Shown: piece by piece, positions 6,778-15,732 of the stretch
Layout: every line of letters starts with the position of its first letter
Numbering within the stretch: the first letter of the stretch is position 1
Assembly (NCBI GenBank): GCA_017470095.1
Contig: JAFUFC010000151.1
Location: 1-40,058 of the forward strand
DNA: 40,058 bases
Reading direction: 5' to 3'
Source of the DNA: Clostridia bacterium
GTDB taxonomy: Bacteria; Bacillota; Clostridia; Christensenellales; Aristaeellaceae
Notes under the pieces: generated by a model
Told to the model about the DNA's origin: nothing
Databases searched by the model: none
The model's input: only the letters and a program-made list of their open reading frames with translations
Position numbers and translations under genes: made by a program

Positions 6778-7754
6778 TTGCTTGCTTCCTCCGCTATGGT
6801 TTGCATCAGCCCTTCCGACAGGGCGGCCCAGCCCACATTGGCGGCCTTCTGCCGCCGGGCAGTGAGTAAACATTCCAGAATTTTCCGCAAATCCCGCACC
6901 GACGCGCCGGAAAAATGGACCGGAAAATCATCGGCGGTATCCGCTTCGTTGGTCATTTTGCTGTGCATCAGAGCCCGGATCTCCTGCTCCAAAATGTCCA
7001 GCAGCCTGTCCCCATTGTCTTTTTGATCCTTCAGCAGGACGGCGGCAGCCGCGATATCGCTGGTCTTTTGCACGGAAAGGAAGGTGCGGCGGACCAGGTC
7101 CCGTGCCTGCCAGTAGCTTTCGTCTTCGTGCATGGCGATGGCCCGGCCCAGGCTGCCTTCGCAGTAGCGGGCCAGAGTACGGGCCCGGTCCGAGGGGATC
7201 CCCCGCTTGATCAGCGCCTGCTCGATCCGTTTTTCCGGCCAGGGCTGCATGCGCACGCACCGGCACCGGGAACGGATGGTGGGCAAGATTGCGGTTTCAG
7301 CATCCGCCGTGAGAAAAAAATAGGTGCCCGCTTCCGCTTCTTCCAATGTTTTCAGAAGGCAATTTTGGGCCTGCGGCGTCATGCGCTCCGCGTTCTCGAT
7401 CACGATCACCCGGGTGCCGCCCTCTAAAGAATGGCGGGACAGGGCGTCAATCATCTCCCGCAGGGCATCGACCTTGATGGTCTTTTCTCTGGGCGCGGGA
7501 GCAGGAAAGAGAGCGTCGGGATGGGTGCGAGCGGCATAGCGCCTGCATTCCCTGCAGCTGCCGCAGGGCTTGGGCCCATCGCCTGCGCACAGTAATCCTT
7601 GGGCCAGCAGATGGGCCAAGGTTCTTTTTCCCGTGCCGCTTTCGCCGCTCAAAAGCGTAGCATGGGCCAAACGCCCTGATTCAAAATCACGGCAAAGGGC
7701 GAGGAGCGTGTCGCTCCCCGCCGCGCAGTCCCGAATGGTCAGCCCTGCGGGCAT
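6765..7754 (-). CDS. holB: DNA polymerase III subunit delta' (HolB)
   Basis: Clamp-loader delta' subunit, 329 residues from the chosen start. Near the N-terminus it has the HA-x-LL-SGESGTGKRT P-loop, then a zinc-finger cysteine set (CxxxxxxxCxxCxxC in CAGDGPKPCGSCREC). A Walker-B-like segment VIVIENAERMT and the sensor-region sequence ILPTIRSRCR follow. The start is uncertain. ATG 7754 lies one base after the darA stop (TGATATG) and suggests coupled translation. A TTG at 7769 with GGTGGA upstream would add five residues and overlap darA. Together with darA and ricT it forms one operon. Confidence 0.9.
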   Translation of the reverse strand: MPAGLTIRDCAAGSDTLLALCRDFESGRLAHATLLSGESGTGKRTLAHLLAQGLLCAGDGPKPCGSCRECRRYAARTHPDALFPAPAPREKTIKVDALREMIDALSRHSLEGGTRVIVIENAERMTPQAQNCLLKTLEEAEAGTYFFLTADAETAILPTIRSRCRCVRMQPWPEKRIEQALIKRGIPSDRARTLARYCEGSLGRAIAMHEDESYWQARDLVRRTFLSVQKTSDIAAAAVLLKDQKDNGDRLLDILEQEIRALMHSKMTNEADTADDFPVHFSGASVRDLRKILECLLTARRQKAANVGWAALSEGLMQTIAEEASKWQQ

Positions 7755-7755
7755 A

Positions 7756-8085
7756 TCAATACTTGACAAACTGATCCACCGTCAATACGAACACTGTGGC
7801 GCCGCCCACTGTCACTTCAATGGGATAGGAAGCGTAAATACCGGCGCTGCCGCCCATGGTCACCGGGGAGGTGGCAATCTGCTTACGGCTCTTGCATACC
7901 TTTTCAATAATGGCCATGCAGCCGTCAAAGCGGTTGTCCTCCACGCCCACCAGCAGCGTGGTGTTTCCTGATTTGAGGAAGCCGCCGGTGGTGGCCAGCT
8001 TCGTTACGCCATATCCCTCGTCCATCAGGCTGCTTATCAGACGGGCGGAATCCTCATCCTGCACGATGGCAATGATTAATTTCAT
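7756..8085 (-). CDS. darA: Cyclic-di-AMP receptor DarA (PstA, YaaQ)
   Basis: A 109-residue PII-like protein that binds cyclic di-AMP; this is the normal family length. The N-terminus MKLIIAIVQDEDS, the TTGGFLKSGNTTLLVGVED segment and the C-terminal FVLTVDQFVKY are typical. AAAGGAG lies 9 bases before ATG 8085; in-frame codons further upstream lie in AT-rich promoter DNA and are rejected. It is first in the operon with holB and ricT, as in many Firmicutes. The downstream role of DarA is not established. Confidence 0.94.
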   Translation of the reverse strand: MKLIIAIVQDEDSARLISSLMDEGYGVTKLATTGGFLKSGNTTLLVGVEDNRFDGCMAIIEKVCKSRKQIATSPVTMGGSAGIYASYPIEVTVGGATVFVLTVDQFVKY

Positions 8086-8139
8086 CTTCGTATGCTCCTT
8101 TCCGAAGATTGATTCGGGAAATATAAATTTCCTGTTTAT

Positions 8140-8168
8140 ATTATATAACATTTTCATTCAAATATCAA
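8140..8168 (-). promoter_or_regulatory. Promoter of darA-holB-ricT
   Basis: Minus strand: TTGATA (8168-8163), a 17-bp spacer, TATAAT (8145-8140). It sits back-to-back with the plsX promoter; the two -35 boxes are 18 bp apart. Confidence 0.7.
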
Positions 8169-8186
8169 CCTGTTATCCCGCGATAC

Positions 8187-8215
8187 TTGTCAATTTGGCC
8201 GCCTTGTGGTAAAAT
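8187..8215 (+). promoter_or_regulatory. Promoter of plsX-acpP-rnc-smc
   Basis: TTGTCA (8187-8192), a 17-bp spacer, TAAAAT (8210-8215) with an upstream TGG that makes an extended -10. It is divergent from the darA promoter. I see no FapR-like operator. Confidence 0.6.
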
Positions 8216-8255
8216 AATGAAGCTTCTGTGATTGCGGAAGCAAGGAGTGAAACAG

Positions 8256-9260
8256 ATGATCCACATTTATTTGGACGCCATGGGGGGCGATAACGCGCCT
8301 CGGTGCACCGTGGCAGGCGCCATAGAAATTTTGCGGGCCGACAAGGATTTGAAAATCACCCTGGGCGGCGTTTCAAAGGAAATTGAACCGCTCCTGAATG
8401 GGGCTGATGATGTGCGCGGCCGCATCGCCATTGACGAATGCACCGAAATCATCACCAATCACGACGCGCCGGTGATGGCCATCCGCCAAAAGAAGGACGC
8501 GGCCCAGGTGAAGGGCATGCTGATGGTGAAAAACGGTGAAGCGGACGGCTTTGTATCCGCCGGGTCCACCGGGGCCACGCTGGCGGGCGGCATGTTCCGC
8601 TTGGGGAGGATCGACGGGGTTGAGCGGCCTGCCCTGGCGCCGCTGCTTCCCAACGGCAAGGATTTTTTCTGCCTCATTGACTGCGGGGCCAATGTGGATT
8701 GCCTGCCGCAATACCTGCCCCAGTTCGGCGTCATGGGCGCGGCGTACATCCACTGCGTCCGGGGGATTGAAAATCCCCGAGTGGGCCTGGTGAACATCGG
8801 CGCGGAGAGCGAAAAGGGCAACGCCCTGGTGAAAGCCGCTTACCCACTGATGGAGCAGGCACCGTTCAACTTTGTGGGGAACGTGGAAGGAAGGGATATT
8901 ACCGGGGACGTAGCAGACGTGGTGGTGTGCGACGGGTTTTCCGGCAACCTGATCCTCAAATTCATGGAAGGCGTGGCCGGCACCCTGCTGGGCATCATCA
9001 AGAAAGAAATGATGGCCGATACCCGGGGAAAGATCGGCGGCCTGATCGCCAAGCCCGCGTTCCGCAGGGTGAAAAAGACCATGGACTACACCGAAGTGGG
9101 CGGCGCGCCGCTGCTGGGCGTGAAGGGCGTGGTGGTCAAGGCCCATGGCTCCAGCAACGCCCATGCCATTGCCTGTGCCATCCGTCAGGCCGCGCTAATG
9201 AAGCGCAAGGGCCTGGTTGATGAAATAGAGAAGGAAATATCCAAGCAATTACAACCATAA
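8256..9260 (+). CDS. plsX: Phosphate acyltransferase PlsX
   Basis: Makes acyl-phosphate from acyl-ACP for phospholipid synthesis, acting at the membrane face. The 334-residue protein is of family length. It starts with IYLDAMGGDNAP, the PlsX signature, and contains GFVSAGSTGATLAGG, DCGANVDC and the C-terminal GAPLLGVKGVVVKAHGSS motif. The start is ATG 8256 after AAGGAGTGAAACAG; an upstream in-frame codon at 8232 has no ribosome site. acpP follows 19 bases later, the usual plsX-acpP pairing. The rpmF gene that often precedes plsX is absent. Confidence 0.96.
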   Translation: MIHIYLDAMGGDNAPRCTVAGAIEILRADKDLKITLGGVSKEIEPLLNGADDVRGRIAIDECTEIITNHDAPVMAIRQKKDAAQVKGMLMVKNGEADGFVSAGSTGATLAGGMFRLGRIDGVERPALAPLLPNGKDFFCLIDCGANVDCLPQYLPQFGVMGAAYIHCVRGIENPRVGLVNIGAESEKGNALVKAAYPLMEQAPFNFVGNVEGRDITGDVADVVVCDGFSGNLILKFMEGVAGTLLGIIKKEMMADTRGKIGGLIAKPAFRRVKKTMDYTEVGGAPLLGVKGVVVKAHGSSNAHAIACAIRQAALMKRKGLVDEIEKEISKQLQP

Positions 9261-9279
9261 CAAAGAGGAGGATGCAATC

Positions 9280-9510
9280 ATGGTATTTGACACCGTAGCG
9301 CAGATGATCGCCAAGCAATTGAAGATGGACGTGAGCGAAATTACCCCCGACAAGCGTCTGGTGGAGGATTTGAAGGCTGACAGCGCCAACGTGATGGTGC
9401 TGATCATGGACTTGGAAGATACCTTCAACATGACCGTGGACGACAGCGCCATCACCACGCTGAAAACCGTGGGTGACGTGGCCAAGTACATTGAATCCAA
9501 GCAGGGCTGA
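9280..9510 (+). CDS. acpP: Acyl carrier protein
   Basis: A 76-residue carrier of fatty acyl chains. Ser35 in the motif ADSANV is the expected phosphopantetheine site. Most ACPs have DSL here, so Ala after the serine is a mild departure. The acidic helix VLIMDLEDTFN that follows is typical. The ribosome site AGAGGAGG lies upstream. It sits between plsX and rnc, its common place in Firmicutes. Confidence 0.94.
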   Translation: MVFDTVAQMIAKQLKMDVSEITPDKRLVEDLKADSANVMVLIMDLEDTFNMTVDDSAITTLKTVGDVAKYIESKQG

Positions 9511-9656
9511 AATTGTTTTCTGGCGCAGCGCATTCACCGGCATGTGGGTGCGCTGCGCAGTACTTCTTTCAGGTAAGGATAAATGGATCGGCACGGCTGC
9601 CCCGTTCATTTTTACCTGAGAAAAGTGATGACCAAACCAAGGAAGGAATCACATTC

Positions 9657-10319
9657 ATGTCGGATTATACGGCATTGCAGGCCGCCGTCGGGTATCAATT
9701 CCGGGATCTTTCCCTGCTGAAGCTGGCGCTGACCCATCCGTCTTTCAGCGCGAAGCACAATCAGCGGCTGGAATTCCTGGGGGACGCGGTGCTGGAATTG
9801 TGCGTCAGTGAAAAAATTTATGAAAAGCACCCGGAAATGCACGAAGGGGCCATGACCCAATTGCGCCAAAAACTGGTGCGGGAGGAAAAACTGGCCGATG
9901 TGGCCCGGAAGATTCATTTGGGCGAAGCGCTGCTGATGGATAAAAGCTGCGCTTTGACCGGGGGGCGGCAGAACCCCAGCGTGCTGTGCGACGCCTTTGA
10001 AGCGGTGCTGGCCGCTGTTTACCTGGATGGGGGATTTGAGGCCGCCCGGGCCATGGTGGCCCTGCTGATCGGCGATTGCTCCGAAACCGGGGAAAACGAT
10101 AATAAGAGCGCTTTGCAGGAATATTTGCAGGCTCGTGGGCAGGAAATGCCCGCTTACCAAACCGTGGGCGAAGAAGGCCCGCCCCACGACCGGGTGTTCA
10201 CCGCCGCCGTGCTCATCGATGGCAGGGAGATTGCCCGGGGCAGCGGCAAAAGCAAAAAAAGGGCCGAGCAGGAGGCCGCCGGCGCGGCTCTCAAAATGAT
10301 CAAACGTTCGGGGGAGTAA
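9657..10319 (+). CDS. rnc: Ribonuclease III
   Basis: Double-strand-specific endoribonuclease of 220 residues that processes rRNA and structured mRNAs. The RNase III signature RLEFLGDAVLEL is near residue 37, and the second acidic site CDAFEAVLAAVYLDGG is near residue 112. A double-stranded RNA-binding domain covers roughly residues 145-218 (LQEYLQARGQ, then GSGKSKKRAEQEAA). The start at 9657 is fixed by AAGGAAGG; the frame is open back to 9513 but without a ribosome site. It ends 6 bases before smc, the usual rnc-smc pair. Confidence 0.95.
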   Translation: MSDYTALQAAVGYQFRDLSLLKLALTHPSFSAKHNQRLEFLGDAVLELCVSEKIYEKHPEMHEGAMTQLRQKLVREEKLADVARKIHLGEALLMDKSCALTGGRQNPSVLCDAFEAVLAAVYLDGGFEAARAMVALLIGDCSETGENDNKSALQEYLQARGQEMPAYQTVGEEGPPHDRVFTAAVLIDGREIARGSGKSKKRAEQEAAGAALKMIKRSGE

Positions 10320-10325
10320 AGGAGC

Positions 10326-13300
10326 ATGCGGCTTAAGAAGCTGGAAATCCATGGGTTCAAGTCCTTTGCCGACCGGACGGAGATCGTCTTCAATCAAGGC
10401 ATCACAGGCATCGTGGGGCCCAACGGCTCGGGCAAGAGCAACATTGGCGACGCCGTTCGCTGGGTGCTGGGGGAGCAGAGCGCCCGGGTGCTGCGGGGCG
10501 CCAAGATGGAGGACGTCATTTTCAACGGCACGGCCAAGCGCAAACAGGCCTCGTACTGCGAGGTCTCTTTGACGTTCGATAACGAGGATGGGGCCTTAAA
10601 GTCGAATTTCGCCGAGGTGGTGGTCACCCGCCGGGTGTATCGCAACGGCGACAGTGAGTATTATTTGAACAAAACCACCTGCCGACTGCGGGATATCCTG
10701 GAACTGTTCCGGGATACCGGCATCGGTCGGGAAGGCTATTCTTTGATCGGGCAGGGAAGGATTGACGAAATCCTCTCTGTTAAGAGCGAGGACCGTCGTC
10801 AGGTCTTTGAAGAAGCTGCCGGGGTGATGACCTACCGTGTCCGCAAAGAGGACGCGGAGAGGAAGCTGGCCCGCACCCGGGACAACCTGAGCCGGGTCAA
10901 CGATATTATCGAAGAACTGGCCGCCCGGGTAGAGCCGCTGGAAAAGCAGGCGGCTGTGGCCAAAGAATACCTGGAATTGGCCGAGCGGCTGCGTACGTTG
11001 GAAATTAATATTTTCTTGATCCGGCACGACAAGGTGAAGGAACGCATTGCTTCTTTGGATCAGGCGTTGGAAGGCTTGCGGGATGTGCTGCTTCATCATG
11101 AAGCCCGGCTCAATGAAAACGCCGCCGAGCGGGAAAAATTAGAGGAAGCCATCGCCCTGCTGGAGGAGGAATTGACCGTTGCCCGGCGGGAGCATTTATC
11201 GGCTAACGACGCGCTGCACGAATGCCAGTCCGCCCGGGAGCGCACGGTCCATCAAATTGAATCAGCCAAGGAAAATTTGGAGCGCATCGCCGGAGAACGG
11301 GCGGAAACCCTGCGCCGACAGGCGGAATTGAAGGCCCTGTTTGACAAAGGCGAGCAGGACGCGAAGGAAAGCAACGCCGCTTTGGCAAAGGCCCAGGAGG
11401 AACTGGATCGAGAGCAGGCGCGGCTGGACCGGTGGCTCAGCGACGCCCAGGAAAAAGAAGAAACCCTGGACCGGCATAAGGCGGATATCCTGGACGCCAT
11501 GAACCGGCTTAGTGACGCTAAAAACCAGCAGGCCCGGCAGCAGGCCATCTGCGCCCAAATGAAGAACCGCCTGGCGGAAATCGAGCAGGCGGTGAAAGAG
11601 GGCGGCGAAAAGCAATTGACTTTGGCCGCCGCCCTGCGCAGCGCGGAAAAGCAGGCCGCAGAAGTGAACGAAGGGCTGGAAGCCCTGAAAAATGACGCGG
11701 CCCAGACCGAGGGCCGCCTGCGGGCCCTGACGGAGGAAACCCAAAGGAAAGCCGAGCAGGCGCAAAACCTGAATTTGAAATACCAGGCCGATGTCAGCCG
11801 CTTCAAGCTGATGGATGAAATGAGCCGGGAAATGGAGGGCTACAACCAGTCCGTCCGCCGGGCGCTTTCCTACGCCCAGAACGATCCCAGCGTCCGGGGC
11901 GTAGTGGCCAGGCTCATGCAGGTGCCTAAAGAATATGAAACGGCCATCGATATGGTACTGGGCGGCACGCTGCAAAACATCGTCACCGAGGATGAAAACG
12001 CCGCCAAGCGCATGATCGATTATCTGCGCAACAACCGTTTGGGCCGGGCCACATTCCTGCCCATGACCAGCGTCAAATCCCGGGTGCTCAGCAGCGAGGA
12101 ACGGCGGCTTTTGTCTATGCCCGGCTGCCTGGGCGTGGCCAGCGAGCTCATCTCTTTTGCCCCCGAATATCGGGGCATCATGGAAAACCTGCTGGGCCGC
12201 ACGGTGATTGCCAAGGACCTGGACAGCGGTATTCCCATCATGCGGGCCGGCCACCACGCTTTCCGGCTGGTCACCCTCAGCGGCGACGTCATGCACTCCG
12301 GCGGTTCTATGACCGGCGGCACAGCGCAGAAAAGCGCCGTCAGTTTGCTGGGCCGTGAGCGGGAAATGAAGGAACTGCGAGGCACGCTGGAGAATGAAAA
12401 GAAGGACCTGGTTTCCCTGCGGGATCAGCTGATGAACATGCAGGGCCAGCGGGAAGAAATGAAGCGCCTGCGTAACGAGGCCATCGAGAGGGTGCACCAG
12501 GAAGAAATCGCCGTGGCCCGGGAACAGGAAAGGGTGTTCAACGCCAAGGCGGAATTGACCGCCGCTTCCGAGCAATTGGACCGCACCCGCGCTGCCGCGG
12601 TGCAGCTCAAAGAGAGCATTGCCGAAATCGAGGAAGATTTGGCCCGGGTGCAGACGCAGACGGAAAATGAGACCATTGACCGGGAGGCCATGGATCAAAA
12701 GACCGAAAACCTGCAAAAGGCCCTATTCGACGCCCGGGAAAAGGCCGAGGCCCAGCGGGACCTGGTCACCAAAATGCGGCTGCAATATGCGGAGCTGTCC
12801 CACGTGCTGGACACTTTGCGAAGGGATAAAGCCCGTCAGGATCAGGAACTGCTGGCCCTGTCTGGCGCCCTGACCCAGTTGGATCAGGAAAAGGCCGCCC
12901 GGGAAGAACTGCTTCGGCAGGCAGAGGAAACCCTGCGGGCCCAGGACGCGGAATGCGCCCGGCAGGAGGAAGCCGTTTCCCAGGGACAAAAGCGGGTGGA
13001 TGCTCTCGATGCCGACAGGCAGGACAAGGCTGCCCGGCAGCGGGAATGCGTGCGCCAGAGCGAGGAAATGCACAAAGCTTACGATGAGGACAGCATGAAG
13101 CTGCACCGCACCGAGCTGAGCCGGGACCGGGCGGACAACGAACTGAAGGTGATGACGGATCATATCTTCAATACCTACGATCTGACCTATGCTGGGGCGG
13201 AGGAATTCCGCGTAGAAGGAACGTTTGATCTGACCGGCAGCGAGCGGGAAGCGGCGTCATTGCGGGGCCGCATCCGGGAAATGGGCCATGTGAACGTGGG

Positions 13301-13883
13301 CGCCATCGAGGAATACGCCGCCACCAGGGAGCGGTTCGACGAATTGACCGCGCAGCAGCAGGATTTGACCAAGGCCGAGGAGGATTTGCAAACCCTGATC
13401 ACCCGGCTTCTGTCCCAGATGGAGAAGCAATTCGTGCAGGAGTTTGAAAAGCTGGGCGTCTATTTCAAAGAGACCTTTGCCCGGCTCTTTGGCGGCGGTC
13501 AGGCCGAATTGCGCCTGACGGACCCGGACGACGCCCTGAACTGCGGCATCGAGATCATTGCCCAGCCCCCGGGAAAGAAGCTGCAATTATTAAGCCTTCT
13601 GTCCGGCGGCGAACGGGCCCTGACCGCTATCGCCATCCTCTTTGCCATGCTGAAGCTGAAGCCCACGCCGTTCTGTATCCTGGATGAAATCGAAGCGGCG
13701 CTGGATGAGGCCAATATCGGCTATTTCGCTGATTACCTGTCCGAATACGCCAAGACCACCCAGTTCGTGGTGGTCACCCACCGCAAGGGCACCATGGAGC
13801 GGTGCGACGCGCTCTACGGCGTGGCCATGCAGGAGCGGGGCGTGAGCGGGATGGTGTCGGTCAATCTGCAGGACTACGAGTAA
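10326..13883 (+). CDS. smc: Chromosome segregation protein SMC
   Basis: Structural maintenance of chromosomes ATPase, 1185 residues, full length. Walker A GPNGSGKSN is at residues 31-39, and a long N-terminal coiled coil runs from about 170 to 500. A hinge domain follows at about 510-670 (RGVVARLMQVPKEYETAI, then GGSMTGG), then a returning coiled coil. The C-terminal head carries the signature LSGGERAL and Walker B CILDEIEAALDEAN. It works with ScpA and ScpB, not in this window. The ribosome site is the GGGGGAGTAAAGGAGC overlapping the rnc stop. Confidence 0.97.
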   Translation: MRLKKLEIHGFKSFADRTEIVFNQGITGIVGPNGSGKSNIGDAVRWVLGEQSARVLRGAKMEDVIFNGTAKRKQASYCEVSLTFDNEDGALKSNFAEVVVTRRVYRNGDSEYYLNKTTCRLRDILELFRDTGIGREGYSLIGQGRIDEILSVKSEDRRQVFEEAAGVMTYRVRKEDAERKLARTRDNLSRVNDIIEELAARVEPLEKQAAVAKEYLELAERLRTLEINIFLIRHDKVKERIASLDQALEGLRDVLLHHEARLNENAAEREKLEEAIALLEEELTVARREHLSANDALHECQSARERTVHQIESAKENLERIAGERAETLRRQAELKALFDKGEQDAKESNAALAKAQEELDREQARLDRWLSDAQEKEETLDRHKADILDAMNRLSDAKNQQARQQAICAQMKNRLAEIEQAVKEGGEKQLTLAAALRSAEKQAAEVNEGLEALKNDAAQTEGRLRALTEETQRKAEQAQNLNLKYQADVSRFKLMDEMSREMEGYNQSVRRALSYAQNDPSVRGVVARLMQVPKEYETAIDMVLGGTLQNIVTEDENAAKRMIDYLRNNRLGRATFLPMTSVKSRVLSSEERRLLSMPGCLGVASELISFAPEYRGIMENLLGRTVIAKDLDSGIPIMRAGHHAFRLVTLSGDVMHSGGSMTGGTAQKSAVSLLGREREMKELRGTLENEKKDLVSLRDQLMNMQGQREEMKRLRNEAIERVHQEEIAVAREQERVFNAKAELTAASEQLDRTRAAAVQLKESIAEIEEDLARVQTQTENETIDREAMDQKTENLQKALFDAREKAEAQRDLVTKMRLQYAELSHVLDTLRRDKARQDQELLALSGALTQLDQEKAAREELLRQAEETLRAQDAECARQEEAVSQGQKRVDALDADRQDKAARQRECVRQSEEMHKAYDEDSMKLHRTELSRDRADNELKVMTDHIFNTYDLTYAGAEEFRVEGTFDLTGSEREAASLRGRIREMGHVNVGAIEEYAATRERFDELTAQQQDLTKAEEDLQTLITRLLSQMEKQFVQEFEKLGVYFKETFARLFGGGQAELRLTDPDDALNCGIEIIAQPPGKKLQLLSLLSGGERALTAIAILFAMLKLKPTPFCILDEIEAALDEANIGYFADYLSEYAKTTQFVVVTHRKGTMERCDALYGVAMQERGVSGMVSVNLQDYE

Positions 13884-13885
13884 AA

Positions 13886-13946
13886 GCGTGGAGCTTGGAG
13901 CGGGAAGATAGGATCGATCCGCAAATTTTCTTTTCGCTCTCCACGC
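13886..13946 (+). repeat. Imperfect inverted repeat between smc and ftsY
   Basis: GCGTGG (13886-13891) and CCACGC (13941-13946) are complementary, and an inner GAGCG/CGCTC pair extends the stem after a 6-base gap. The loop is about 28 bases. A T-rich run occurs only about 14 bases later, so it is not a canonical terminator. Function unknown. Confidence 0.35.
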
Positions 13947-14000
13947 AATCGATCTCCCCATTTCTTTTTTATATTCTGACCATTGTAAGGAGGAGCAGAG

Positions 14001-14897
14001 ATGGGTTTTTTTCAGCGTTTGAAGCAGGGCTTGACCAAGACCCGGGGCGGCCTGACGGACCGGGTGGACGAACTGGTCAAAAACACCCGGGAGGTGGACG
14101 AGGATTTCTACGACGAGCTGACGGATATCTTGATTCTGGCCGACGTGGGCATGGCCGCCACCACCGAGATCATCGACAAACTGCGCCAGCGAGTGACCAG
14201 CGAAAAAATCAAGGACGCCGATCGGGCGAAGGAGATTTTCAAGCAGATCATCATCGAGGAAATGAATATTCCCCGGCCGTCCCTGCGTTGGCCCATGGTG
14301 ATGTTCGTGGTGGGCGTCAACGGCGTGGGCAAAACCACCACCATCGGCAAATTGGCCCTGCGGTTCCAGGAGATCGGCCGCAGCGTGATGCTGGCCGCCG
14401 CCGACACCTTCCGCGCCGCCGCTGACGAGCAATTGGCCGTGTGGGCAGAGCGGGCGAAGGTGCCCATCATCCGCGGCCAGGAGGGCGGCGATCCGGCCTC
14501 CGTGGTGTACGACGCGGTGCAGGCCGCCAAGGCCCGGAAGACCGATCTGCTGATCGTCGATACCGCCGGACGGCTGCACAATAAAAAGAACCTGATGGAC
14601 GAATTGTCCAAAATGCGCCGCATCATCGACCGGGAATATCCCGAAGCGGAAATGCGTTGCATGCTGGTGCTGGACGCCACCACCGGCCAAAACGGCATCC
14701 AGCAAGCCAAGCAGTTTAAAGAAGCTGCGGAAATTGGCGGCATCATCCTGACCAAGCTGGATGGCACTGCCAAGGGCGGCGTGGCCATCGCCATCCGAAG
14801 GGAATTGAACGTGCCGGTGTGGTACATCGGCGTGGGCGAGGGAATAGACGACTTGCAGGCTTTCGACGCCAAGGAGTTTGTGGAAGCACTGTTCTGA
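14001..14897 (+). CDS. ftsY: Signal recognition particle receptor FtsY
   Basis: SRP receptor GTPase that docks ribosome-nascent chain complexes at the membrane. 298 residues: an N domain (about 1-90) and G domain with GVNGVGKTTT (105-114), DTFRAAADEQL, DTAGRLHN and TKLDGTAKGG. The acidic N-terminal A domain of E. coli FtsY is absent, as is common in Gram-positive bacteria. AAGGAGGAG sits 6 bases before ATG. It follows smc by about 117 bases, keeping the rnc-smc-ftsY order; the usual next genes ylxM and ffh are not present. Confidence 0.96.
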   Translation: MGFFQRLKQGLTKTRGGLTDRVDELVKNTREVDEDFYDELTDILILADVGMAATTEIIDKLRQRVTSEKIKDADRAKEIFKQIIIEEMNIPRPSLRWPMVMFVVGVNGVGKTTTIGKLALRFQEIGRSVMLAAADTFRAAADEQLAVWAERAKVPIIRGQEGGDPASVVYDAVQAAKARKTDLLIVDTAGRLHNKKNLMDELSKMRRIIDREYPEAEMRCMLVLDATTGQNGIQQAKQFKEAAEIGGIILTKLDGTAKGGVAIAIRRELNVPVWYIGVGEGIDDLQAFDAKEFVEALF

Positions 14898-15203
14898 GTA
14901 TTGGCAGGCCGGTGCTCCGAAAAAAGTGAGTGCTCCCCTTTCCCTGAAAAGCAAATTTTCTTGTGATGCCGCGCGTCACAGCCAGAGAATTTGAAAAGAA
15001 TGAAAATTCACTCCGGGTGGAAGGTTGCCTGGCGTGTATTTTCTCCTCGCGGCGTACATGCCGCCGCTGCGGATTGAAACTGTCTGCGGTTCAAGCTCAT
15101 GATCAGATACGCCGGGTTGATAGGAAGATCATCCTGTGTTACAATGAGTTGTCTCCCGGCTAAGACTGTCCTTCTGCGAAATAATCTCTGCTTCGAGGTG
15201 CCT
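14898..15203 (+). other. 306-base intergenic region between ftsY and the GNAT gene
   Basis: No credible gene. It holds a promoter at 15117-15145 and a short GC-rich hairpin candidate, GCGGC/GCCGC, near 15051-15066. I see no clear ftsY terminator. Confidence 0.5.
15117..15145 (+). promoter_or_regulatory. Promoter of the GNAT-hydrolase-murF-ddl region
   Basis: TTGATA (15117-15122), a 17-bp spacer, TACAAT (15140-15145). The transcript would start near 15152, about 52 bases before the GNAT start. Confidence 0.6.
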
Positions 15204-15677
15204 ATGACCGCGCTGCTCCGCCTGTTTTCCCGTAAGCCCATGTTTTCCGATGGGGAGATTGACCTGGTGCTAAGCCACGAGGACGTGAGCGACCCGGTGT
15301 ACGGCATCGACGATGGCTACACTTTTTCTATTTATTTGTCCGGCACCCGGCATTACATCGGCTATGTCAGCCTGCGCCTGGGGGAAAGCCCGGGGCTGTA
15401 TTATCTGGGCCACATTGGCTACCGCGTTGAGGAAAAATACAGGGGCCACGGCTATGCGGGCAGGGCATGCCAACTGATGCTGCCGCTGCTTCGCCGGCTG
15501 CATTTGGGCAGCGTGGTGATCACCAACAATGTGGACAACTTCGCTTCCCGTAAGACTTGCGAACGACTGGGCTGTGAATTGGAACGCATTGCCGACGTGC
15601 CCCAGGCGTACCGGATGCTTTGCGCCGGTGCCCGGCAGAAGTGCCGCTATATTTGGCGCATTCCGGAAAAAGAATGA
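15204..15677 (+). CDS. GNAT family N-acetyltransferase
   Basis: A 157-residue GNAT-fold acetyltransferase. The acetyl-CoA loop is EEKYRGHGYAGRACQLM (R/Q-x-x-G-x-G/A type), followed by an ITNNVDNFASRKTCERLGCEL segment typical of RimJ/RimL-like members that acetylate N-termini or small amines. The ATG at 15204 is chosen because CGAGGTG lies just upstream and the start falls after the promoter's predicted start point; the longer frame from 15099 would begin upstream of the promoter. Target unknown. The alpha/beta hydrolase follows after 55 bases. Confidence 0.82.
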   Translation: MTALLRLFSRKPMFSDGEIDLVLSHEDVSDPVYGIDDGYTFSIYLSGTRHYIGYVSLRLGESPGLYYLGHIGYRVEEKYRGHGYAGRACQLMLPLLRRLHLGSVVITNNVDNFASRKTCERLGCELERIADVPQAYRMLCAGARQKCRYIWRIPEKE

Positions 15678-15732
15678 CGGGAAAAAATCCACATATACTA
15701 ATGCTGGCAAGGAATGAAGGAGGGAGCGGGCA

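Noticed and set aside
15691..15700. TATACT upstream of the alpha/beta hydrolase
   Set aside because: No -35 match at proper spacing and no extended -10; the gene probably uses the upstream promoter at 15117-15145.
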